13,059 nucleotides of DNA from DATGLW01 sp035293965. Lineage in GTDB: Bacteria > Actinomycetota > Acidimicrobiia > Acidimicrobiales > RAAP-2. The notes under the pieces were generated by a model. The model was not told the DNA's origin, searched no databases, and saw only the letters and a program-made list of their open reading frames with translations. The position numbers and the translations under genes were made by a program. Shown one piece after another: positions 7,692 through 13,059 of this stretch (position 1 is its first letter; each line of letters opens with the position of its first letter). Where the stretch lies: positions 1-13,059 of the forward strand of contig DATGLW010000041.1 of the NCBI GenBank assembly GCA_035293965.1. The letters run 5' to 3'.

Positions 7692-8965
7692 GCGCCTCCT
7701 TCCGCTGCACCGGGTGCGGGCATCTCGCGATGACCCCCGAACTCGACGTCGGCTTCGGTGGACTCCACGAAGGCCTCCTCGAGGGACGCCGCCTGCGGGG
7801 CCAGCTCGTGGAGCATGATCGAGTGTCGGAAGGCGATCTCGCCGATCGTGTCCTGGCTCATCCCGCGCACCGAGATGGACCGCTTCCCCTCTTCATGGGA
7901 GACCGAGGCGCCCGCCTCCTCCAGGGCGATCGACAGCTCGTCGAGCTGCGGCGAGCGGACCCGGATGAATCCCCGCGCGTAACGGGCTGTGAACTCGGCC
8001 GCGGGCATGTCTGCGATGAGCCGCCCCCTGCCGATGACAACCAGGTGGTCGGCCGTCTGGTCCATCTCGCTCATCAGGTGGCTGGAGACCAGCACGGCAC
8101 GACCCTCTGACGCCAGGCCCCGCAGGAGCTGGCGGACCCAGCGGATGCCGTCCGTGTCGAGCCCGTTGACCGGCTCGTCGAACAGCAGCACCCCGGGGTC
8201 CCCGAGCAGGGCGGCGGCAATGCCCAGGCGCTGGCTCATGCCCAGGGAGAACTCGCCGGCGCGCTTGCCGGCCACCGAGGAGAGGCCGACCAGGCCGAGC
8301 ACCTCGTCGACCCGCCGGCGCGGGATGTGGTTCGTCTTGGCCAGCATCAACAGGTGGGCGTACGCGGTCCGGCCGGGGTGGATGGCTTTGGCCTCGAGGA
8401 GCGCGCCAACGGCGCGCAGGGGCCAGCTCAGGTCGTGGTAGGGGCGACCGTTGACCGAGACCGACCCCGCGTCGGGACGGTCCAGGCCCATGATCAGGCG
8501 CATCGTCGTCGACTTGCCGGCTCCGTTGGGGCCGAGGAAGCCGGTGACCTGACCGGGCCTGACGTCGAAGCTCAGCCCGTCGACCGCAACCTTGTCCCCG
8601 AAGCGCTTGGTCAGCCCCCGCGCCCGGATGGAGTTCGCTGTTGCTCCGACAGAGCTCGCCGTTCCGGCGACAGCCGAACCTCCGAGAGGAGCGGCGCGCA
8701 TGCCAGCCGGGCCGGCGGGGGCCGCGGCGCGCTGCTCGCGCTCTCGGGGCGCAGCATCGTCGGGAGCCGGCGTGGGGGCGATGGGTGCGCGCGAGGCATC
8801 CTCGGGCGGGCGGCGTGCCCGCGAGCGGCGGCGGACCAGCTTGACGCTCCCGACCACGACCACTGCCACGATGACCACCACGAGGAGGATCCGCAGGCCG
8901 TGATGGCCGTGGGAGCCTCCGAGGAGGTGCGAGTCGGCGAGCGCGACGAGACCGGTACCCGTCAC
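7688..8965 (-). CDS. ABC transporter ATP-binding protein with N-terminal transmembrane anchor
   Basis: A 425-residue protein. Residues 113-410 form a BcrA-like exporter ATPase: ARGLTKRFGDKVAVDGLSF, Walker A GPNGAGKST (145-153), Glu191 where the Q-loop Gln usually sits (common in this subgroup), signature SLGMSQRLGIA (240-250), Walker B VLLFDEPVNGLD (259-270) and H-loop SSH (His296). Unusually, it is preceded by a hydrophobic helix at about 24-41 (LRILLVVVIVAVVVVGSV), a basic KLVRRRSRARR patch, and an Ala/Pro-rich linker of about 60 residues. By the positive-inside rule the short His-rich N-terminus lies outside and the ATPase inside. GTG at 8965 overlaps the RCC1 stop as GTGA; this start is chosen because it includes the helix. 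A later start at Met89 or near Val107 would give a conventional soluble ATPase. Partner of the downstream permease. Confidence 0.88.
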   Translation of the reverse strand: MTGTGLVALADSHLLGGSHGHHGLRILLVVVIVAVVVVGSVKLVRRRSRARRPPEDASRAPIAPTPAPDDAAPREREQRAAAPAGPAGMRAAPLGGSAVAGTASSVGATANSIRARGLTKRFGDKVAVDGLSFDVRPGQVTGFLGPNGAGKSTTMRLIMGLDRPDAGSVSVNGRPYHDLSWPLRAVGALLEAKAIHPGRTAYAHLLMLAKTNHIPRRRVDEVLGLVGLSSVAGKRAGEFSLGMSQRLGIAAALLGDPGVLLFDEPVNGLDTDGIRWVRQLLRGLASEGRAVLVSSHLMSEMDQTADHLVVIGRGRLIADMPAAEFTARYARGFIRVRSPQLDELSIALEEAGASVSHEEGKRSISVRGMSQDTIGEIAFRHSIMLHELAPQAASLEEAFVESTEADVEFGGHREMPAPGAAEGGA

Positions 8966-10248
8966 GACCGCCGGGCGCTTCCCTCGAGTCCTGCCACGTT
9001 CTGTGCCGTCGACGACACCTGGGTGAGCTCGATGCCGACCTCCACCGGGATGGTCGCGTCGCGTCGGGCCGGACCCGTCCCGAGCTGGCCGCGCCCGTTG
9101 TCCCCCCAGGCCCACAGCCTGCCCGAACGGTCGATGGCGTAGCTGGCGTAGCCGCCCGAGCTTGCTCTGACGAAGGTCACGCCATGGGGGACGTGCACTC
9201 TCACCGGTACGTCCGAGCTGGCCCTGTTGCCGGTGCCGAGCTGGCCCCGATCGTCGTTCCCCCATGCCCAGGTCTCCCCGTCCGCCAGGATGGCGATCGT
9301 CTGCCCGTTCCGCGGCCCGCTCCCACCCTGGAAGACCTGGATCACGGCGCGAGGGAGCTCGACCCTCACGGGCAGGGCACGCTCGGTGGTGGAACCGTCG
9401 CCGAGCTGGCCTGCCGCGTTGTACCCCCAGTCGTAGTAGTCGCCATTGGCCAACAGAGCGCCCGAGCCCTCCCACGATGACGTGAGCGACACGATCTGGA
9501 CCCCGCCCGACAGCCCGACCACGGCCGTTGGCGAGCGCGCGGGTGCCGTCGATCCGTTGCCGAGCTCACCCGCGTCACCGCTCCCGCATGCGACGAGGCT
9601 GCCCCCGGAGTCGAAGAGGGCGTGGGTGCGGGCACCGGTCGCAAGCGTGACGTCGCTGAGAGGCAGCCGCTCGGGACGGGCTTCGACGAGCCCGGACAGG
9701 CACAGGTCGTCGTCGGCGTTCAGACCCCAGCCCCACGCGTGGCCTCCGGAGTCGATGGCGAGCCCAGCGTCGAAGGGCATCGGATTGGCGAGCGCCGTGA
9801 CGACGACACCAGCCGGGAAGTGAACCTTGACGGCCTTCGTCTCGTACGGGGTCAGCCTCCCATCCCCGAGCTCTCCGTAGCTGTTCACCCCCCAACCGTA
9901 AACGGCACCGGTCGAGGTGAGAGCGTACCCGTCGGAATTCGAGGTGGCTATCTGGACCACCTTCCCACTGATGCCGACGATCGCACTCGGCCGGTCGAGC
10001 TGAAGAGACGAGATCGCGCCCCGATTGCCGACGACGCCCCACCGGTAGACGGTGGATCCTGTTGTCGTCGCCCTGCGTGACGCAGTGGTCGCGCCGGCGC
10101 TGCCGAAGGCGCCCACGACCAGGGTGCCGGTGAGGACGGCAGCCATCACGGTCGACACGAGGGCCGGGAGGGTCAGGCGGCGGAGGCCGGTTCGAGGGCG
10201 CCGCGAGGTTCCGGGCACGGCGCTGCCTTGGTGTGCCGGCCACGCCAC
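8962..10248 (-). CDS. Secreted RCC1-repeat seven-bladed propeller protein
   Basis: A 428-residue protein. A basic N-region and hydrophobic core (LTLPALVSTVMAAVLTGTLVVGAFGSAGA, about 25-53) form a Sec signal peptide with likely cleavage after AGA. Seven RCC1 repeats follow at about 50-residue spacing, each ending in a WGxNxxGQLGxG-type turn: VYRWGVVGNRG (68), VYGWGVNSYGELGDG (116), HAWGWGLNADD (170, degenerate), LVACGSGDAGELGNG (218), YYDWGYNAAGQLGDG (271), TWAWGNDDRGQLGTG (326) and LWAWGDNGRGQLGTG (378). That is one complete propeller. RCC1 folds bind proteins or ligands; the precise role outside the cell is unknown. First gene of the ABC chain, so a substrate-capture or sensing partner of the exporter is plausible. 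The annotated GTG has no clear ribosome site; GTG at 10218 (VPGTSRRPRTG) has AAGG 7 bases upstream and gives a more compact signal peptide. Confidence 0.88.
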   Translation of the reverse strand: MAWPAHQGSAVPGTSRRPRTGLRRLTLPALVSTVMAAVLTGTLVVGAFGSAGATTASRRATTTGSTVYRWGVVGNRGAISSLQLDRPSAIVGISGKVVQIATSNSDGYALTSTGAVYGWGVNSYGELGDGRLTPYETKAVKVHFPAGVVVTALANPMPFDAGLAIDSGGHAWGWGLNADDDLCLSGLVEARPERLPLSDVTLATGARTHALFDSGGSLVACGSGDAGELGNGSTAPARSPTAVVGLSGGVQIVSLTSSWEGSGALLANGDYYDWGYNAAGQLGDGSTTERALPVRVELPRAVIQVFQGGSGPRNGQTIAILADGETWAWGNDDRGQLGTGNRASSDVPVRVHVPHGVTFVRASSGGYASYAIDRSGRLWAWGDNGRGQLGTGPARRDATIPVEVGIELTQVSSTAQNVAGLEGSARRS

Positions 10249-10265
10249 CCGGGCAGCTCATCGCG

Positions 10266-10271
10266 TAGAAT
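10266..10271 (+). promoter_or_regulatory. -10-like hexamer for marR arm
   Basis: TAGAAT, 5 of 6 matches to TATAAT, inside the left arm of the palindrome. Predicted transcription start is about 10278-10279, which is the centre of the palindrome. No good -35 at the 17-base position. Occupancy of the operator would block it. Confidence 0.5.
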
Positions 10272-10278
10272 GACAACC

Positions 10279-10311
10279 ATGGTTGTCATTCTACCACCAC
10301 GGGCTCCGTGA
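10279..10311 (+). CDS. Possible 10-codon leaderless leader peptide ahead of marR
   Basis: ATG at the centre of the palindrome opens a frame MVVILPPRAP whose TGA (10309-10311) overlaps the MarR GTG start (10308-10310) as GTGA. The ATG sits where transcription from the TAGAAT hexamer should begin, so the messenger could be leaderless. MarR itself has no ribosome binding site, so coupling through this frame would explain its translation. It is very short and could be chance. Confidence 0.35.
   Translation: MVVILPPRAP
10288..10293 (-). promoter_or_regulatory. -10-like hexamer for RCC1-ABC arm
   Basis: By symmetry the minus strand also reads TAGAAT, here preceded by TGG, giving an extended -10 (TGGTAGAAT), which can work without a strong -35. 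Predicted start is about 10280, roughly 30 bases ahead of the RCC1 GTG. Confidence 0.5.
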
Positions 10312-10835
10312 GGGATCGCCACACCCGTCCGTCCGAGGGGGACGGACCAGCGCACGGGAGTCGAACGACGCGCCGGGCGCTCACCTTGGGTGCTGCCCTG
10401 CGGCGGGCGTGGGTCGGCTACCAACGCCGGCTCGACCAGCAGATGGCCGCCGCCGGCTTCGCGGATCGGGGATTCCCCGACGGTCGAGTGCTCCGGCTCT
10501 GCCGCCAGTCCGAGGAGGTCACGGCTTCCCGGATCGGCCGGGAGCTCGGCATCACTCGCCAGGGAGCGAGCAAGATCGTGGCTGCCCTCCGTGACCGGGG
10601 CTACGTGACCCTTCGGCGCTCCTCGACCGACAGCCGCGAGAAGGTCGTCCGCCTCACGCCGCGCGCCCATGCGTACCTCGCTGCCCAACGATCTGCGTCG
10701 CGTCGGATCGAACGGGACCTTCGAAGCCAGGTTGGTCCTGAGGCATTCGACGGCCTGTTCCGGCTGCTCGACGCGCTCGGCGACGACGACCAGCCTCGAC
10801 TGCGCGACTATCTCCGGCGCGTCCTTCCTTCATGA
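10308..10835 (+). CDS. MarR-family transcriptional regulator
   Basis: A 175-residue winged helix-turn-helix protein. After a basic N-terminal stretch, helix 1 (LTLGAALRRAWVGYQRRLDQQMAAAGF, about 25-51) matches the MarR dimer helix. The DNA-binding core is VTASRIGRELGITRQGASKIVAALRDRGYV (71-100), with recognition helix about 82-95 and wing RRSSTDSREKVVRLT (103-117) bearing the family Asp/Arg wing pattern. The C-terminal helices (about 118-175) complete the dimer interface. MarR proteins repress by binding palindromes and release on small-molecule ligand or oxidation; no Cys sensor stands out beyond Cys65. It is divergent from the RCC1-ABC genes and upstream of the VOC and MFS genes on its own strand, so it probably controls both arms from the 10265-10294 palindrome. 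GTG 10308 lacks a ribosome site; a start further in is possible. Confidence 0.9.
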   Translation: MRDRHTRPSEGDGPAHGSRTTRRALTLGAALRRAWVGYQRRLDQQMAAAGFADRGFPDGRVLRLCRQSEEVTASRIGRELGITRQGASKIVAALRDRGYVTLRRSSTDSREKVVRLTPRAHAYLAAQRSASRRIERDLRSQVGPEAFDGLFRLLDALGDDDQPRLRDYLRRVLPS

Positions 10836-10932
10836 CCTCGGGGACGTGGGAGCGATCGAAGGCTCGGCCGGGCCCGCAGACACCTGGCTGTCCCCCCGGA
10901 CCGACGGTACTGTGACCTGGACGGCGACACGT

Positions 10933-10938
10933 GGAGGT
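10933..10938 (+). promoter_or_regulatory. Strong ribosome binding site ahead of a 7-codon frame
   Basis: GGAGGT, 8 bases before ATG 10947. It is too far from the VOC GTG at 10967 (28 bases) to serve it directly, which makes the intervening mini-frame worth attention. Confidence 0.55.
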
Positions 10939-10946
10939 GCCCATCC

Positions 10947-10970
10947 ATGAAACAAGGCGACGACACGTGA
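10947..10970 (+). CDS. Possible 7-codon leader (MKQGDDT) coupled to the VOC gene
   Basis: ATG 10947 follows a near-ideal GGAGGT and encodes MKQGDDT. Its TGA (10968-10970) overlaps the VOC GTG (10967-10969) as GTGA. Either it is a coupling leader, or an indel has separated the true VOC N-terminus from its body. Too short for family evidence. Confidence 0.35.
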   Translation: MKQGDDT

Positions 10971-11326
10971 CCGCCGCACCCGCCGACTGGACGATGCGCT
11001 CGCTGCTCGTGTCCGTGCGGGACCTCGACCGGTCGGTCGCGTTCTCCTCCGAGGTGCTCGGACTGCGCGAAGTCGGCCCGGAGGGCCAGGCCGCCACGCT
11101 CGAGGCAGATGGGCGCCCGTTCGTCTTGGTGTTGCGCGAGGTGAAGGGGCAGGGTGTCATCCACGGTCAGCAGGAACTGGGACTGCGTGCGGCCGTGTTC
11201 GACGTTGGTTCGCAGGCCGAGCTCGACGACGTGGCAGGACGCCTCGCGGCAGCGGAGGCACGAGTAGCCCGCTCGCGCTTGCACGAAGCCGAACCGCTCG
11301 AGATCCGCACAGGCGTCAGCCTGTAG
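10967..11326 (+). CDS. Small VOC-fold (glyoxalase/bleomycin-resistance-like) protein
   Basis: A 119-residue protein. MRSLLVSVRDLDRSVAFSSEVLGLREV (10-36) is the classic first beta-alpha-beta unit of the vicinal oxygen chelate fold. LGLRAAVFDVGSQAELDDVAGRLAAAEARVARS (71-103) begins the second unit, and PLEIRTGV (110-117) the closing strand. The first metal-ligand His is Ser/Val here and the Tyr of the usual SxxFYxxxLG is Ser (AFSSEVLG). A metal enzyme is therefore unlikely; ligand binding or sequestration, as in bleomycin-binding proteins, is more plausible. The GTG at 10967 is preferred because the reading continues directly into the fold. Earlier GTG 10931 and later ATG 10994 are alternatives. 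It lies between marR and an MFS exporter on one strand, probably one operon, which suggests a role in tolerance to the exported compound. Confidence 0.75.
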   Translation: MTAAPADWTMRSLLVSVRDLDRSVAFSSEVLGLREVGPEGQAATLEADGRPFVLVLREVKGQGVIHGQQELGLRAAVFDVGSQAELDDVAGRLAAAEARVARSRLHEAEPLEIRTGVSL

Positions 11327-11347
11327 CCAAGGGGCGGAGCACGCACC

Positions 11348-11356
11348 AGGAGGAGG
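11348..11356 (+). promoter_or_regulatory. Ribosome binding site of the MFS gene
   Basis: AGGAGGAGG, a very strong anti-16S match, but 14 bases from the GTG at 11371. No ATG, GTG or TTG lies at the usual distance, so the spacing is long rather than the start misplaced. Confidence 0.5.
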
Positions 11357-11370
11357 CGCATCCTGCACTC

Positions 11371-13059
11371 GTGGCGTACCGGTCGGCGGCCGGTCGCTGG
11401 GTCCTCCTCGCCACCGTGCTCGGCTCGGCGCTCGCCGCGATCGACGGCACTGTGGTCGGCATCGCCCTCCCCGTCATTGGTCGGGACTTCCGCGTCCCAC
11501 TGGTGTCGGTCCAGTGGGTGGTGACCGCCTACCTGTTGATGCTGGCTTCCCTCCTCGTCGTGGGCGGTTGGCTGGGGGACCGATTCGGACGGCGCCGAGT
11601 CTTCCTCGTCGGCGTCGTGTGGTTCGCCGCCGTCTCCGCGGCGTGCGCGGCCGCACCGAGCGTGACCGTGCTCATCGTGATGCGGGCGGTCCAGGGCGCA
11701 GGCGCCGCGCTGCTGGTGCCTTCCAGCCTCGCCATCGTGGAGGCGGGGTTCGTCGAAGGCGACCGCAGCCACGCCATCGGCGCGTGGTCGGGAATGGGCG
11801 GGGTCGCGACCGCCGCAGGTCCCTTGGTCGGGGGCTACCTCGTGAGCACGGCGTCGTGGCGATGGATCTTCCTCATCAATGTCCCGCTTGCGATCGTCAT
11901 CCTCCTCGTCGCCGGCCACGTTCCCGAGTCCCGCGACCAGTCGGCTTCGTCCTCGATCGACCCGCTGGGATCTGCGCTGACGGTCCTTGCGCTCGGAGGG
12001 ATCACCTACGGGCTCGTGGAGGGGGCGGCGCTCGGCTGGGCCGCGGCAACGGTGATCTCCGCTTTCGCCATCGGCTCGGTCGCCGGTATGGGCTTCGTGG
12101 CTGCACAACGTAGGACCCGCGACCCGATCCTGCCGCTGAGCTTGCTTCAGAACCGCCAACTGGTTGCCGCGAACGCCGTCACGTTCCTCGTGTACGCCGC
12201 CCTCGGCGGTGCACTGTTCCTCTTCCCCGTCGAGCTCGAGGTCGTCGACCACTACTCCCCGTTCCAGGCGGGGTTGTCGCTCCTTCCGCTGACCGCGATG
12301 ATCCTCGTCCTCTCTGCACCGTCCGGCAAGCTCTCTTCGCGCATCGGTCCCCGACTGCAGATGTCGGTGGGACCGGTGATCGTCGGGACGGGTCTGGCAA
12401 TGCTGGCCCGGACCGCATCCGGTTCTTCCTACTTGTCGGTCGTGCTGCCCGCGGTCCTCGTCTTCGGGCTCGGGCTCGGCGTGACGGTGGCTCCGCTCAC
12501 TGCTGCCGCACTCGGCGCGGTGAGCGACGAGCACTCGGGCATTGCCTCTGCGCTCAACAACGACGTGGCCAGAGTCGGCGGTCTCGTCGCCGTGGCGATC
12601 CTCCCGGCGATCGCGGGCATCTCTGGTTCCGCGTACCTGCGCGCCGATCCGCTCGCCCACGGCTTCCGGATCGCAGTCTTCGTCGCTGCGGCATGGTGCC
12701 TCGCAGGTGGGCTGGTCGCCGCCGTTTGGGTGCGGAACCCGCCACGCACACAGGCCGCGCCGGCCGCTGCCCCCGTGCACTGCGCGATCGATGCCTCCCC
12801 ACCCGTCGCCGCGCCGGCTCGCCGATCAGAGCGTGAACGCGGCCGGGCGCTCGGGGGTAGCGCCAGCCCCGCGAGCGGCCCCAAGAGAAAGGCGGCACAC
12901 AGCACGCTCGAGGAGAAGCTGACCGGGTCCCCTTGGGCTGATCCACCCGCTGTGCGAGTCCGAGCCCCACGATGGTGGGATGGAGGACAGCACGGCAATG
13001 AAGAGAAGGCACCACACCCCCGAACAGATCATCCGCTTGCTGGCCGAGGGCGAGAAGCT
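11371..13059 (+). CDS. DHA2-type (14-helix, EmrB/QacA-like) MFS drug exporter, open to window edge
   Basis: A proton-coupled multidrug exporter of the inner membrane. The frame runs 563 codons without a stop to the end of the window. From the start: RWVLLATVLGSALAAIDGTVVGIALPVI (helix 1 with the DHA2 motif, Gly replacing the usual Asn), motif A GGWLGDRFGRRRVFL (65-79), MRAVQGAGAALLVPSSLAIV (helix 4), motif C GMGGVATAAGPLVGG (141-155), SWRWIFLINVPLA (helix 6), and hydrophobic segments on to FRIAVFVAAAWCLAGGLVAAVWV (about 432-454). The following HCAIDASPP resembles the usual end of actinobacterial relatives. Beyond it the frame reads into basic low-complexity residues and then into an IS3 transposase start in another frame. 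The true C-terminus is therefore probably altered by insertion. Downstream of marR and the VOC gene, consistent with MarR-controlled efflux. The GTG at 11371 is the only start in frame close to helix 1. Confidence 0.9.
   Translation, partial: MAYRSAAGRWVLLATVLGSALAAIDGTVVGIALPVIGRDFRVPLVSVQWVVTAYLLMLASLLVVGGWLGDRFGRRRVFLVGVVWFAAVSAACAAAPSVTVLIVMRAVQGAGAALLVPSSLAIVEAGFVEGDRSHAIGAWSGMGGVATAAGPLVGGYLVSTASWRWIFLINVPLAIVILLVAGHVPESRDQSASSSIDPLGSALTVLALGGITYGLVEGAALGWAAATVISAFAIGSVAGMGFVAAQRRTRDPILPLSLLQNRQLVAANAVTFLVYAALGGALFLFPVELEVVDHYSPFQAGLSLLPLTAMILVLSAPSGKLSSRIGPRLQMSVGPVIVGTGLAMLARTASGSSYLSVVLPAVLVFGLGLGVTVAPLTAAALGAVSDEHSGIASALNNDVARVGGLVAVAILPAIAGISGSAYLRADPLAHGFRIAVFVAAAWCLAGGLVAAVWVRNPPRTQAAPAAAPVHCAIDASPPVAAPARRSERERGRALGGSASPASGPKRKAAHSTLEEKLTGSPWADPPAVRVRAPRWWDGGQHGNEEKAPHPRTDHPLAGRGREA
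12920..13059 (+). mobile_element. Left end of an IS3-family insertion sequence, incomplete
   Basis: The visible OrfA start at 12998 implies an element whose left end lies a little upstream. A candidate terminal repeat starts at 12920 with TGACCGGGTCCCC, beginning with TG as IS3 ends do. A short hairpin (CCCAC-GATG-GTGGG, 12966-12979) lies between it and OrfA. The right end and any target duplication are outside the window, so the boundary is a guess. Confidence 0.5.
12998..13059 (+). CDS. IS3-family transposase OrfA, N-terminal fragment
   Basis: ATG 12998, with GGAGG at 12982-12986, opens MKRRHHTPEQIIRLLAEGEK. This matches the start of IS3-group OrfA proteins (K-x-R-x-T-x-EQII-x-x-L), whose helix-turn-helix binds the element ends. 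Only 20 full codons are visible. OrfA is normally about 90-100 residues and is joined to OrfB by -1 frameshifting. It overlaps the still-open MFS frame in a different phase, so only one of the two is likely to be real coding here; the transposase is the more convincing. Confidence 0.7.
   Translation, partial: MKRRHHTPEQIIRLLAEGEK

Larger units (their letters stand above)
10265..10294. promoter_or_regulatory. Perfect 30-bp palindromic operator between divergent rcc1-ABC and marR arms
   Basis: The half-site GTAGAATGACAACC (10265-10278) is followed by AT and its exact reverse complement GGTTGTCATTCTAC (10281-10294). It lies 16 bases from the RCC1 GTG and 13 bases from the MarR GTG. A long symmetrical site beside a MarR gene in a divergent gap is the usual arrangement for an autoregulated MarR operator. 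Binding by this MarR protein is inferred. Confidence 0.88.

Noticed and set aside
8962..8985. Classical -1 slippery heptamer at the RCC1/ATPase overlap
   Set aside because: The codons before the stop (GGA AGC GCC CGG CGG TCG) contain no X-XXY-YYZ pattern; ordinary coupling is simpler.
10173..10280. 35-codon minus-strand frame beginning at the palindrome ATG (MVVILRDELPG...)
   Set aside because: It overlaps the RCC1 signal peptide in another phase, does not end at a start codon, and the C-terminal half is low complexity. Kept only as part of the symmetry noted for the operator.
10832..10915. 27-codon frame overlapping the marR stop as ATGA
   Set aside because: No ribosome binding site and Pro/Gly-rich sequence; probably chance.
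11167..12780. 537-codon minus-strand frame opposite VOC and MFS genes
   Set aside because: His/Asp/Arg-rich mirror of hydrophobic MFS codons; no protein family features.

Overview
The window is a very GC-rich, densely packed chromosomal segment. It has GTG starts, several 4-base start/stop overlaps, and gene families typical of Actinomycetota: a fused proline-catabolic PutA, an F420-type luciferase-like oxidoreductase, a CaiB/BaiF CoA transferase, a DHA2 drug exporter and an RCC1 propeller. My best guess is an actinobacterium, possibly Acidimicrobiia. That placement is inference from gene content; no marker gene is present. No tRNA, rRNA or CRISPR array was seen, and no gap between genes exceeds about 200 bases.

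Left part (1-6807), metabolic. A 5'-truncated putA (proline dehydrogenase plus glutamate-semialdehyde dehydrogenase, +) converges on a two-gene minus-strand operon. That operon is a double-domain CaiB/BaiF CoA transferase followed, with a GTGA overlap, by a luciferase-like oxidoreductase. The transferase's first 33 bases and its ribosome binding site are tandemly duplicated, and its N-terminal half appears to have a displaced catalytic aspartate. A nitroreductase-family flavoprotein (+) diverges from the operon across a gap of about 200 bases.

Central and right part (6861-12919), a regulated export locus. Three minus-strand genes are chained by 4-base overlaps: a secreted seven-repeat RCC1 propeller, an ABC ATPase with its own N-terminal transmembrane helix and Ala/Pro linker, and a six-helix ABC-2 permease. 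Diverging from them on the plus strand are a MarR-family repressor, a small VOC-fold protein and a DHA2-type MFS exporter. Between the two arms lies a perfect 30-bp palindrome with a TAGAAT -10-like hexamer in each arm, one per strand. I infer that the MarR protein binds it and represses both arms, so that one ligand would induce an ABC exporter with an extracytoplasmic propeller partner, a possible ligand-binding VOC protein and an MFS pump. Two very short reading frames end in GTGA overlaps with the starts of marR and the VOC gene and may be coupling leader peptides.

Right edge (about 12920-13059). The first codons of an IS3-family OrfA are visible. The MFS frame stays open to the window edge and overlaps the transposase start, so the exporter's native C-terminus was probably replaced or fused by an insertion. 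The most novel-looking item is the RCC1 / membrane-tethered ATPase / ABC-2 permease cassette under a shared palindromic operator.
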